Part shown: piece by piece, positions 8,306 through 15,941 of the stretch
How the letters are laid out: every line of letters begins with the position of its first letter
Numbering within the stretch: the first letter of the stretch is position 1
Assembly (NCBI GenBank): GCA_964391015.1
Contig: CAYMKU010000042.1
Span: 1 to 26,668, forward strand
DNA: 26,668 nucleotides
From: XYD12-FULL-36-8 sp964391015
Lineage (GTDB): Bacteria > Bacteroidota > Ignavibacteria > Ignavibacteriales > Ignavibacteriaceae
Reading direction: 5' to 3'
Notes under the pieces: generated by a model
What the model was told of the DNA's origin: nothing
Databases searched by the model: none
Seen by the model: only the letters and a program-made list of their open reading frames with translations
Translations under genes and position numbers: made by a program

Positions 8306-8647
8306 ATGAGACAAAAAATTATTGCAATCATTCGAAACATTAATTTTGAAGCAGTAATCTGGATTACTGGTTTGATTTATCTTGCAGTCTTAGATCTCGG
8401 TACAAATCATCACTTTACAGTTTGTCCAATTAAGAATTTGGGATTCTCATTCTGCCCAGGCTGCGGTTTGGGTGAATCCATTTCTTATCTATTTAAATTT
8501 GAATTTATAAAATCTTTTTATGCTCACCCTCTCGGAATTTTTGCGCTTATCATTTTATTAAACCGAATAGCTTTTTTACTTTTAAAATCCTATAATGATT
8601 ACCAAAATTACTATTCAAAAAATTTAGGAGTGAACAAAAATGGCTAA
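8306..8647 (+). CDS. DUF2752 small membrane protein
   Basis: The 113-aa product has two hydrophobic helices (about 16-33 and 74-94). Between them is the DUF2752 signature CP(x)7-8-CPGCG, with C40, C50 and C53 followed by GLGES and later AHPLG (H75). The function of DUF2752 proteins is unknown; the paired cysteines could bind metal or form disulfides. The gene overlaps the next one (TM2 protein) by 8 nt, indicating translational coupling. It follows the DHOD-like gene by 40 nt, so all four genes from nifJ may be one transcript ending at the hairpin at 9020-9043. Confidence 0.85.
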   Translation: MRQKIIAIIRNINFEAVIWITGLIYLAVLDLGTNHHFTVCPIKNLGFSFCPGCGLGESISYLFKFEFIKSFYAHPLGIFALIILLNRIAFLLLKSYNDYQNYYSKNLGVNKNG

Positions 8648-8987
8648 TCTATTAACCTTGATGCCTAATCTTGAACCTGACGAATTGAATTTCGTTCAGA
8701 TGCTTTTAAAAGATTCTGACGATAATAAACAGCAGCAGTTTGCTTTGATTTACAACTCTCGCAGGAAAGATCCTCAAACAATCTTACTTTTAACTTTAAT
8801 TGGATTTATTGGTGTTTCCGGTGTTCAGAGATTTGTCCTCGATCAAATCGGAATGGGACTGCTTTATCTGTTTACTGGCGGTCTTTGCATTATAGGTACA
8901 ATTGTGGATTTAATAAATCATAAAAGTTTAGCATTCGACTATAATCAAAAAGTTGCACGCCAAGTAGCGGGAATGGTCGGGATATAG
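8640..8987 (+). CDS. TM2-domain membrane protein
   Basis: The 115-aa product has a soluble N-terminal segment (1-44, acidic) and a TM2 domain (about 45-92) of two helices joined by a short turn, closing with the conserved D of TIVDLI (D90). The family's usual GxHRFYLG turn reads GVQRFVLD here (61-68), so His, Tyr and Gly are replaced. TM2 proteins have no settled biochemical role. The start ATG lies inside the last codons of the DUF2752 gene, with a GGAG ribosome binding site, so expression is coupled. A hairpin terminator follows 32 nt after the stop. Confidence 0.85.
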   Translation: MANLLTLMPNLEPDELNFVQMLLKDSDDNKQQQFALIYNSRRKDPQTILLLTLIGFIGVSGVQRFVLDQIGMGLLYLFTGGLCIIGTIVDLINHKSLAFDYNQKVARQVAGMVGI

Positions 8988-9019
8988 TTCTTACTTTAGT
9001 TGTTTTAATGAGATAGTTT

Positions 9020-9054
9020 GGAGACGAGATTTACCTTGTCTCCATATTATTTTT
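9020..9054 (+). terminator. Hairpin terminator after the TM2 gene
   Basis: GGAGACGAG (9020-9028) pairs with CTTGTCTCC (9035-9043), 9 bp with one G-U and a 6-nt loop (ATTTAC). ATATTATTTTTA follows. The stem is unusually GC-rich for this sequence and lies between co-directional transcription units, fitting an intrinsic terminator of the nifJ-TM2 unit. Confidence 0.7.
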
Positions 9055-9139
9055 AGAATTTAGTTTCTCGCCTTTTTCATTCACATAAAAATCTTTAACT
9101 TTATTTAGAAAAAAATCAATCAACATCAAAAGAATAATT

Positions 9140-10693
9140 ATGGATCAGAAAGAAAAATTTAATTTGATGGTTCAAGAAGGATATACATTCAAAGGCGATT
9201 CCATTCTTCTTGGCGGGGCAATTTTAAATGGTGAATGTTTAACAGGGACGCAAATAAAAATTCCACTAAAAACTTTGAATAGGCATGGATTAATAGCAGG
9301 TGCTACAGGAACTGGTAAAACAAAAACTCTGCAAGTTATTGCTGAAGGATTATCATCTAACAGCATTCCAGTTATGATGATGGATATAAAAGGAGATCTG
9401 AGTGGATTGGCAAAACCTGGTGTTACAAATCCTAAGATTGAAGAGCGCCACCAAAAAATTGGTGTTCCCTATGCTCCAAATGGATTTCCTGTAGAACTTT
9501 ATACAATCTCACAAGAAAAAGGAGTACGGCTTCGAGCGACCGTTTCCGAATTTGGTCCGGTTCTTCTTTCTAAAATATTAGAACTTAACGATGTTCAAGG
9601 AGGATTGCTTGCAGTCATCTTTAAGTATTGTGACGATAAGAAGATGCCTCTGCTCGATTTGAAAGATTTGAAAAGCTTGTTTCAATTTCTTTCTGATGCT
9701 GGTAAGAACGAATTCGAAGCAACTTACGGAAAAATTTCAACTACTTCTATGGGAACGATTCTTCGCAAGGTGATTGAGCTTGAACAACAAGGCGCAGATT
9801 TATTTTTTGGTGAGAAATCTTTTGAAGTAAATGACCTACTTAAAATCAACCAAGAAGGAAAAGGAGTAATTTCAATTTTTCGATTGACTGATATTCAAGA
9901 CAAACCCAAACTATTTTCTACCTTTATGCTTTGTTTACTTGCGGAAATTTACAGCACCTTTCCCGAAGAAGGTGATCTTGATAGACCTAAGCTTACTATT
10001 TTCATTGATGAAGCGCATCTTATATTTCAGGAAGCTTCAAAAGCATTGCTTGAACAAATTGAAACTATAATAAAACTAATTCGTTCAAAGGGTGTTGGGG
10101 TTTTCTTCTGTACGCAAAATCCAACAGACATACCAGATTCAGTCTTAGCCCAACTTGGTTTAAAAGTTCAGCATGCGCTTAGAGCATTTACGGCAAAAGA
10201 CAGAAAGCAAATCAAGCTTATTGCAGAGAATTATCCGATATCAGAATTTTACAAGACTGAAGATTTACTTACATCGCTTGGAATTGGAGAGGCGGCAGTT
10301 ACAGCACTGAATGAAAAGGGATCACCAACTCCACTTGCAGCAACTTTATTGTGTGCTCCAAAATCACGAATGGACATCTTAACTCCAGGCGAGATTGATG
10401 ATTTAATTTCTAAGTCTGTTCTGGTTAAGAAATATAACGAAGTGATAGACCGAGAAAGTGCTTACGAAATTCTGAATAAGAAAATTGAGCAAGTAACTCA
10501 AGACAAAGAAATTGAACCAGTGTCGCAACAAGAATCTTCTGAAAGGCGAGGCAAGGAAAAAAGTGTCGTTGGTGAAATTTTAGGCAGTACAGTCACCAGA
10601 CAAATTGGCAGAACAGTTGCCCGCGAAGTTACTCGCGGCTTACTTGGCATTCTTGGTATCGGCGGAACGCGAAGAAAAAAAGGCCTTTTTTAG
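9140..10693 (+). CDS. HerA-like helicase/ATPase, DUF853 (YjgR) family
   Basis: This 517-aa P-loop ATPase belongs to the HerA/FtsK group. Walker A is GATGTGKT (54-61). Walker B is TIFIDEAH (D290, E291), followed by a sensor segment VGVFFCTQNP. The opening RHGLIAGATGTGKTKTLQ and the basic Gly/Arg-rich C-terminus (TRQIGRTVAREVTRGLLG...GTRRKKGLF) are typical of DUF853/YjgR proteins; the length is as expected. No nuclease partner (NurA), SIR2 or restriction gene is adjacent, so there is no contextual support for a HerA-based defence system. The role is presumably DNA- or nucleoprotein-related but is not established for this family. The ATG has no clear Shine-Dalgarno. Confidence 0.92.
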   Translation: MDQKEKFNLMVQEGYTFKGDSILLGGAILNGECLTGTQIKIPLKTLNRHGLIAGATGTGKTKTLQVIAEGLSSNSIPVMMMDIKGDLSGLAKPGVTNPKIEERHQKIGVPYAPNGFPVELYTISQEKGVRLRATVSEFGPVLLSKILELNDVQGGLLAVIFKYCDDKKMPLLDLKDLKSLFQFLSDAGKNEFEATYGKISTTSMGTILRKVIELEQQGADLFFGEKSFEVNDLLKINQEGKGVISIFRLTDIQDKPKLFSTFMLCLLAEIYSTFPEEGDLDRPKLTIFIDEAHLIFQEASKALLEQIETIIKLIRSKGVGVFFCTQNPTDIPDSVLAQLGLKVQHALRAFTAKDRKQIKLIAENYPISEFYKTEDLLTSLGIGEAAVTALNEKGSPTPLAATLLCAPKSRMDILTPGEIDDLISKSVLVKKYNEVIDRESAYEILNKKIEQVTQDKEIEPVSQQESSERRGKEKSVVGEILGSTVTRQIGRTVAREVTRGLLGILGIGGTRRKKGLF

Positions 10694-10748
10694 TTTTTGC
10701 ATTTCAAGAGAGAGAATCAATTCTACATTTTTATTAATGTTGGGCTGG

Positions 10749-10782
10749 GAGAACATAGCGAAAATCGTTGATAGGTTTTCTC
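10749..10782 (+). other. Nested stem-loop in the leader before the mntR-like gene
   Basis: GAGAA (10749-10753) pairs with TTCTC (10778-10782), enclosing AGCGA-AAA-TCGTT (10757-10769). It lies 56 nt after the herA-like stop and about 120 nt before the repressor start. It could be a weak terminator of the upstream gene or a leader structure. It does not match the known Mn riboswitch core as far as I can see. Confidence 0.25.
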
Positions 10783-10860
10783 TCTTAACAATACAAAACG
10801 TATCTCCTTTATTAGATTAACCACACTAATTTTCCAAAGAACACAAGTTTCCCTTGAAAA

Positions 10861-10884
10861 TAAATTTAAGTTTACTTAAATTTA
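10861..10884. promoter_or_regulatory. Palindrome, candidate DtxR/MntR operator site 1
   Basis: TAAATTTAAG (10861-10870) and its exact reverse complement CTTAAATTTA (10875-10884) flank a TTTA spacer. Size and TTTAAG....CTTAAA layout resemble the palindromes bound by DtxR/MntR dimers. It lies 20 bp upstream of the repressor's own start codon, so autoregulation of the mntR-mntH unit is likely (inference). Confidence 0.65.
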
Positions 10885-10889
10885 AAATG

Positions 10890-10901
10890 TAAGGTAACTT
10901 A
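10890..10901. promoter_or_regulatory. Second half-degenerate operator overlapping the ribosome binding site
   Basis: TAAG-GTAA-CTTA is a 12-bp palindromic element whose right side (ACTTAAA) is identical to that of site 1. Its centre is 23 bp from that of site 1, about two helical turns. It covers the AAGG ribosome binding sequence directly before the ATG at 10904, so a bound repressor would block transcription through the start region. Confidence 0.5.
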
Positions 10902-10903
10902 AA

Positions 10904-11563
10904 ATGAAAAACATTTCAAAAGAAAATTATCTAAGCGAAATTTATAAGAATAAAGACTCAAATGGTCGCATAAAAGCGAACTTAATTGCAGAGAAATTAC
11001 ATGTTTCTAATGCAGCAGTAACAGATATGCTCAGAAAACTTGAAAGTGATGGTCATGTCTATTATAAACCCTATCGTGGAGTAGAATTAACTGAGTACGG
11101 AAAAGAGTATGCCCAAAACATGGTACGGCGGCATAGAATATGGGAAGTTTTTCTTCATCAGATTGTCGGCTTACCTTGGGAGAAGGTTCACGATGAAGCA
11201 CATCACCTAGAGCATTCTGGTTCCGATGAGTTAATAAATAGAATGGAAGAAATGTTAAACTTTCCGGAATTTGATCCACATGGCGATCCAATTCCTTCAA
11301 AGAAAGGTATTCTTCCTAAACAAAAAAGGAATGTTGCTCTAACTAGTTTACGACAAAATCAAAAAGGCATAGTTATCAGGGTAAATGATTTCAACAGTAA
11401 ATTTCTGAGTTATCTATCCAAGATAGGTATTAAGCTTAATAAGGAAATTAAAGTATGTGAGATCTTGAATTTTGACAACTCGGTCTTAGTAGAAATTGAT
11501 CGTAAACAGGTGAATTTAAGTCATACCATCGCTGAAAATATTTTTGTAGAGATTAAAAAATAA
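10904..11563 (+). CDS. mntR: DtxR/MntR-family metal-dependent repressor
   Basis: The 219-aa regulator has an N-terminal winged helix (about 5-65: ANLIAEKLHVSNAAVTDMLR, then YYKPYRGVELTEYG), a dimerisation/metal domain (about 66-125) and a C-terminal FeoA/SH3-like domain (about 145-219). Aligned with DtxR, the ancillary metal site is kept (H77, E81, H96). The primary site is altered: N8 replaces Met10, H100 replaces Cys102, while E103 and H104 match Glu105 and His106. Relative to Bacillus MntR, N8 replaces Asp8 and S11 replaces Glu11. Manganese as corepressor is inferred mainly from the Nramp gene that starts 5 nt downstream. Two tandem palindromes lie immediately upstream, consistent with autoregulation. 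Confidence 0.93.
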   Translation: MKNISKENYLSEIYKNKDSNGRIKANLIAEKLHVSNAAVTDMLRKLESDGHVYYKPYRGVELTEYGKEYAQNMVRRHRIWEVFLHQIVGLPWEKVHDEAHHLEHSGSDELINRMEEMLNFPEFDPHGDPIPSKKGILPKQKRNVALTSLRQNQKGIVIRVNDFNSKFLSYLSKIGIKLNKEIKVCEILNFDNSVLVEIDRKQVNLSHTIAENIFVEIKK

Positions 11564-11568
11564 TTTTT

Positions 11569-13491
11569 ATGGAAGAAAAAGTTTCAGCATTTGATAAGTC
11601 TTTATCCGAAATTCATTCAACTGTAAAGATTAATCATTCATCAAAGTTTTGGAAAAGACTTCTTTATTTTACTGGTCCGGCATTCATGGTTTCAGTGGGT
11701 TATATGGATCCTGGGAATTGGGCAACCGATTTAGCTGGCGGTGCACAATTTGGCTTTAAGTTAATATGGGTAATCCTTCTGGCAAACTTAATGGCAATTC
11801 TTTTTCAAGCTTTGTCGGCAAGATTGGGAATTGTTCTAGGCCGTGATTTAGCCCAAGCTTGCAGAGATCATTATCCAAAAACTTTAAATTATATTTTATG
11901 GATTATTTGTGAGATCGCAATTGCTGCATGCGATTTGGCTGAAGTTTTAGGTTCTGCTGTCGGATTATATTTACTTTTCGGTATTCCTATTATTTGGGGT
12001 GTTGTAATAACTGCATTTGACGTGCTTGTGCTGATGTTATTAATTCATTTTGGCATCCGAAAAATGGAAGCATTCATACTAGCACTAATTGCTACTATAG
12101 GAGTTTGTTTTGCATTCGAAATGTTTCTTTCGAATCCTAATTTTAGTGCAATAGCTACCGGGTTCATTCCTACTACTTTTAACAGTGATGCTTTGTTCAT
12201 TTCATTAGGGATTATTGGTGCGACAGTTATGCCGCACAATTTATATCTTCACTCTGCACTTGTCCAATCGAGAAATATTGAAAGGACAGAAAGCGGAATA
12301 AAAGATGCAAATCGCTTTAATTTAATTGATTCAGTCGTCGCTTTGAATGCCGCCTTTTTTGTTAATGCGGCAATCCTTGTTTTAGCTGGAACTGTGTTTT
12401 TTACATCAGGTCATTCAGATGTTGCTTCGATTATTGACGCCCATGCACTGCTAGCTCCTCTGTTAGGGAATAAATTTGCACCAATTGCATTCGGAATTGC
12501 TTTATTAGCTGCTGGACAATCGTCAACTATTACAGGAACATTTGCAGGTCAAATAGTGATGGAGGGCTTTGTTGGGTTAAAAGTTCGCCCATGGCTTAGA
12601 AGATTAATTACCCGGTTGATTGCAATAATTCCAACAGTAATTATGATAAAAATTTCCGGAGAAAAATCCATTGATTCTTTATTAGTTCTCTCGCAAGTCA
12701 TACTATCGCTTCAATTACCATTTGCGCTTGTACCGCTTCTTCATTTCACTTCAAATAAATTTAAAATGAGAGAATTCGCATCAGTATTTTTGATAAGATT
12801 TATAGCATGGGTTGCTGCCGGGTTTATCATAATATTGAACTTAAAGTTAGTTTATAATTTTATTACTGAAAATATTTCTGTTAATGGTGTCGGCGGGGAT
12901 TTAACAAAGTTTTTTTTAGTTCCAGTAGTAATTTTTCTTATTGCTATTCTAACGTGGATAATTTTTGAACCTTATTTAAAGAAAGAACAACTTATAAAAC
13001 TGGAAAAAATATTATCTAGAAAACCGTTAATTTCACATAATGTAAATGCTATGGAAAATAGAAAAGGGACATATAAAAAAGTTGGAATAGCGCTTGAAGG
13101 TAAACCTCAAAGAGATGAAAAAATTATCAATGGCTCTTTACCAGTACTAAAGACTCTTGCGACAGATGTTTACTTGATTCACTGTGTAGAGACAGTGACT
13201 GGCAGATTTATAGGAGGTATGGTTGCCGATAAAAAAGCGAATGAAATGGAAGATTATTTAACATCCTTTGCAGATAAATTGAAAAAAGAGAATATTGATG
13301 CAGTATCAATATTAGGAGGCGGTGAACCCGAAGATGAAATTGCCCGAATATGCAAAGTAGAAAAAATTGAACTTCTAATTGTTGGAAGCCACGGTCATAA
13401 ATTTTTGGGGGATATTATTTATGGTTCCACTGCGAACGAGGTTAGGCACAAAGTAAAGATTCCTGTGCTTGCAATTCCGGTAGAAGACTAA
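11569..13491 (+). CDS. mntH: Nramp divalent metal transporter fused to a UspA domain
   Basis: The 640-aa inner-membrane protein has an Nramp transporter domain (about 30-460, around 11 helices) and a cytoplasmic universal-stress-protein domain (about 500-638). Nramp metal-binding motifs are intact: DPGN in helix 1 (D47, N50) and A218-x-x-M221PHN in helix 6, as in Mn2+/Fe2+ proton symporters. The UspA part carries the ATP-binding pattern G-x2-G-x9-G-S (G606/G609/G619/S620 region: VGSHG...YGST), although the first-strand acidic residue is in VGIALEG rather than the usual VAxDGS. Nramp-UspA fusions are known in Bacteroidota; nucleotide control of transport is a reasonable hypothesis. The gene starts 5 nt after the MntR-like repressor and is surely co-regulated with it. 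Confidence 0.95.
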   Translation: MEEKVSAFDKSLSEIHSTVKINHSSKFWKRLLYFTGPAFMVSVGYMDPGNWATDLAGGAQFGFKLIWVILLANLMAILFQALSARLGIVLGRDLAQACRDHYPKTLNYILWIICEIAIAACDLAEVLGSAVGLYLLFGIPIIWGVVITAFDVLVLMLLIHFGIRKMEAFILALIATIGVCFAFEMFLSNPNFSAIATGFIPTTFNSDALFISLGIIGATVMPHNLYLHSALVQSRNIERTESGIKDANRFNLIDSVVALNAAFFVNAAILVLAGTVFFTSGHSDVASIIDAHALLAPLLGNKFAPIAFGIALLAAGQSSTITGTFAGQIVMEGFVGLKVRPWLRRLITRLIAIIPTVIMIKISGEKSIDSLLVLSQVILSLQLPFALVPLLHFTSNKFKMREFASVFLIRFIAWVAAGFIIILNLKLVYNFITENISVNGVGGDLTKFFLVPVVIFLIAILTWIIFEPYLKKEQLIKLEKILSRKPLISHNVNAMENRKGTYKKVGIALEGKPQRDEKIINGSLPVLKTLATDVYLIHCVETVTGRFIGGMVADKKANEMEDYLTSFADKLKKENIDAVSILGGGEPEDEIARICKVEKIELLIVGSHGHKFLGDIIYGSTANEVRHKVKIPVLAIPVED

Positions 13492-13559
13492 GAGTCTAAA
13501 GTAAAACGAATTAGCAATTAACAATATAATTTAATAATCACAAATAAATTTATACCTAT

Positions 13560-14327
13560 ATGAAAATTATATCATGGAATGTAAATGGAATTCGTGCAGT
13601 TTATAAAAAAGGATTTCTCGATTGGTTCAAAAAAGAAAATCCCGATATACTCTGTATCCAAGAAACTAAAGCGCACCCTGAACAATTGCCCGATGATTTA
13701 TTAAATGTAGCAGGGTATAAATCTTACTTCTCATCTTCCATCGTAAAAAAGGGATACAGCGGGGTTGCAATTTATTCTAAGCAAGAACCGATCAAAGTTG
13801 AACATGGATTTGGAATTCCAAAGTTTGACGACGAAGGAAGAATTATTATTGCTGATTATAAAAAATTTGTGATAATGAATATCTACTATCCTAATGGTAA
13901 AGCGAGCGATGAACGGCTTAAATATAAAATGGATTTCTATGATACCTTTCTCAATTTTGCCAATGACTTAAAATCAAAGGGTAAAAAACTTGTTATATGC
14001 GGAGATGTGAACACAGCCCACAAAGAAATTGACATCGCCCGGCCAAAAGAAAATGAAAATGTCTCCGGTTTCTTAAAGATAGAGCGAGAGTGGATAGATA
14101 AATTTGTCAGTCACGATTATATTGATACATTTAGAATGTTTAATCAGGAACCTGAGCAATATACTTGGTGGGACCTAGTTACTCGTGCAAGGGAAAGAAA
14201 CGTTGGCTGGAGAATAGATTACTTTTTCATTTCAGAGAACTTCAAGAAAAATTTAGTAAATGCATTCATTCTTCCAGATGTAATGGGTTCGGATCATTGT
14301 CCGATTGGGATTACGATTGACATGTAA
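13560..14327 (+). CDS. xth: Exodeoxyribonuclease III (AP endonuclease)
   Basis: The 255-aa enzyme cleaves DNA at abasic sites and degrades duplex DNA 3' to 5' in base excision repair. All expected catalytic residues of the exonuclease III/APE1 fold are visible: N7 in SWNVNGIRA, E35 in IQETKA, D149 and N151 in GDVNTAHKEID, D220 in WRIDYF, and D245-H246 in GSDHCPI. The W-W-D loop (YTWWDLVTRARERN) and WRIDYFF place it with bacterial/APE1-like enzymes. Length is normal and there is no signal peptide. The photolyase gene begins 3 nt after its stop codon, so the pair is co-transcribed as a DNA-repair unit. Confidence 0.96.
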   Translation: MKIISWNVNGIRAVYKKGFLDWFKKENPDILCIQETKAHPEQLPDDLLNVAGYKSYFSSSIVKKGYSGVAIYSKQEPIKVEHGFGIPKFDDEGRIIIADYKKFVIMNIYYPNGKASDERLKYKMDFYDTFLNFANDLKSKGKKLVICGDVNTAHKEIDIARPKENENVSGFLKIEREWIDKFVSHDYIDTFRMFNQEPEQYTWWDLVTRARERNVGWRIDYFFISENFKKNLVNAFILPDVMGSDHCPIGITIDM

Positions 14328-14330
14328 CAA

Positions 14331-15674
14331 ATGACCAATCCCAAGAGAATAAGAGAATTACAACAAGGAACTGAATCCAAGGGTCCAGTAATTTACTGGA
14401 TGAGTCGTGACCAGCGAGTGCATGACAACTGGGCTTTACTTTTTACTCAACAGCTTGCATTAGAAAAGAAATTACCGTTTGCAGTTGTTTTCAATCTTGT
14501 TCCGGATTTTCTCGAAGCAACTATTCGACAGTACGGTTTCATGCTGAAAGGATTGAAGGAATTGCAAGAAGAACTCGCACATTTTAACATTCCATTCTTT
14601 TTATTGTTTGGAAAGCCGGAAGAAGCTATTCCTAAGTTCATTAAAAAAAATAATGCGTCTTTTCTCATATCTGACTTTGACCCTCTACGCATAAAGCGAA
14701 TTTGGAAAAGAGAGGTTGCGAAGAAAATTCGAATTCCTTTTTATGAAGTTGATGCTCACAATATTGTTCCTTGCCTTTATGTATCTGATAAACCAGAGTT
14801 CGCTGCTCATACAATTCGTCCCAAGATTAATAAAGCATTGATTGAATTTTTGGATGAAATTCCCCCGCTCAAAAGGATGAAAAAAAGTGAGCTATCATCA
14901 GATAAAATTGATTGGGAGAAGATTTATAAATCGCTTGAAATTGATTTTAGCGTGAAGGAGGTTAGTTGGATTAAACCTGGAGAAAAAGTTGCATTGAAAT
15001 CTTTAAATGATTTTCTTAAGAATAAATTTGAACATTATCATGATTCGCGAAACGATCCAACGCAAGATGCTCAATCAAATCTCTCGCCGTATTTGCATTT
15101 TGGACAAATATCTGCTCAAAGAGTTGCTTTGGAAGTTCAAAGATTTGGTGGAAATAGAGAATCTGAAAAAGCTTTCCTAGAAGAGTTAATTGTTCGAAGG
15201 GAATTATCTGATAATTTCTGTTATTTCAATCCCAGGTATGATTCCCTCGATGGGTTTCCTGAATGGGCTAAAATTTCTTTAAATGAACATCAAAAGGATG
15301 AAAGAGAATTTGTTTACTCACTTAAAGAATTTGAACTGGCAAACACTCATGAGGATTTGTGGAATGCTGCCCAGAAAGAATTGCTAATGACTGGAAAACT
15401 TCATGGCTATATGAGGATGTACTGGGCAAAAAAAATTTTGGAATGGTCAATTTCACCGGAAGAAGCTTTGAGAATTTCAATTTATCTTAATGACAAATAC
15501 GAATTAGATGGGCGAGACCCAAATGGTTACACGGGTTGTGCATGGTCAATTGGCGGAGTGCATGACCGTCCATGGTTTGAACGACCGATCTATGGAAAAA
15601 TCAGATATATGAATAGGAATGGAGCAAAAAACAAATTTGATATTGAAGGTTACATCAAGAGATATCGTGAATGA
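14331..15674 (+). CDS. phrB: Class II deoxyribodipyrimidine photolyase
   Basis: This 447-aa FAD enzyme uses light to split cyclobutane pyrimidine dimers. It is class II, as shown by YWMSRDQRVHDNWAL near the N-terminus (22-36), the FAD-binding region YHDSRNDPTQDAQSNLSPYL and HFGQIS (from about 236), ELIVRRELSDNF, and the C-terminal signature DGRDPNGYTGCAWSIGG followed by VHDRPWFERPI (from residue 393). An N-terminal alpha/beta antenna domain precedes the helical FAD domain; length is typical. The start ATG lies 3 nt after the exonuclease III stop, so translation is probably coupled. The symbol is by function; class I enzymes carry the same name. Confidence 0.95.
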   Translation: MTNPKRIRELQQGTESKGPVIYWMSRDQRVHDNWALLFTQQLALEKKLPFAVVFNLVPDFLEATIRQYGFMLKGLKELQEELAHFNIPFFLLFGKPEEAIPKFIKKNNASFLISDFDPLRIKRIWKREVAKKIRIPFYEVDAHNIVPCLYVSDKPEFAAHTIRPKINKALIEFLDEIPPLKRMKKSELSSDKIDWEKIYKSLEIDFSVKEVSWIKPGEKVALKSLNDFLKNKFEHYHDSRNDPTQDAQSNLSPYLHFGQISAQRVALEVQRFGGNRESEKAFLEELIVRRELSDNFCYFNPRYDSLDGFPEWAKISLNEHQKDEREFVYSLKEFELANTHEDLWNAAQKELLMTGKLHGYMRMYWAKKILEWSISPEEALRISIYLNDKYELDGRDPNGYTGCAWSIGGVHDRPWFERPIYGKIRYMNRNGAKNKFDIEGYIKRYRE

Positions 15675-15831
15675 AAACTGATATTGTCTTCTTACTTCAC
15701 TTGCTTTTAAAGAAACTAAGGTCTGGCAAATTTTTCAGTCCCAATCGTTTATTTTGGTAAAGCCTGCAATTCTAATCTTTGAAAACCCCTCAAAAACATC
15801 ATTTTTTAAGTTTGTAACCTCAATTCATCGG

Positions 15832-15846
15832 CATATTATTTGCCTT
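15832..15846 (+). promoter_or_regulatory. Candidate promoter element upstream of the sensor kinase
   Basis: CATATTATTTGCCTT matches 12 of 15 positions of the string at 3565-3579 upstream of nifJ, and lies about 95 bp before the kinase start. It contains TATTAT followed by TTTG, features common in FCB-group promoters. The evidence is two occurrences only. Confidence 0.3.
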
Positions 15847-15941
15847 AATTCGTTTAAGCAAAAATGTTTATACGAATAAATCAGTTTAAATTTTAAGGTT
15901 TATACGGTAACATTAAAAAAATTATTTCTGAATTCGATAAA

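Noticed and set aside
10621..10638. Strong hairpin CCGCGA-AGTTAC-TCGCGG near the end of the HerA-like gene
   Set aside because: It lies inside the coding sequence and is explained by Arg/Ala codons; no U-run follows. The nearby AAAAAAGGCCTTTTTT at the stop would make only a weak A-U stem.
9140..10693. HerA-like ATPase as part of an antiphage system (HerA-SIR2, HerA-DUF4297, Gabija-like)
   Set aside because: The C-terminus and Walker context match housekeeping DUF853/YjgR proteins. No nuclease or SIR2 gene is adjacent; the sirtuin in the window is 8 kb away and is a CobB-type deacylase.
10694..10903. yybP-ykoY manganese riboswitch before the mntR-mntH operon
   Set aside because: I could not find the conserved GGGGAGUA-type core; only a short nested stem-loop is present, and the DtxR-type palindromes already explain metal control.
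15848..15877. ATTCGT-N18-ACGAAT inverted repeat upstream of the sensor kinase
   Set aside because: Six-bp arms with an 18-nt spacer are expected by chance in this AT-rich sequence; no regulator is encoded nearby.
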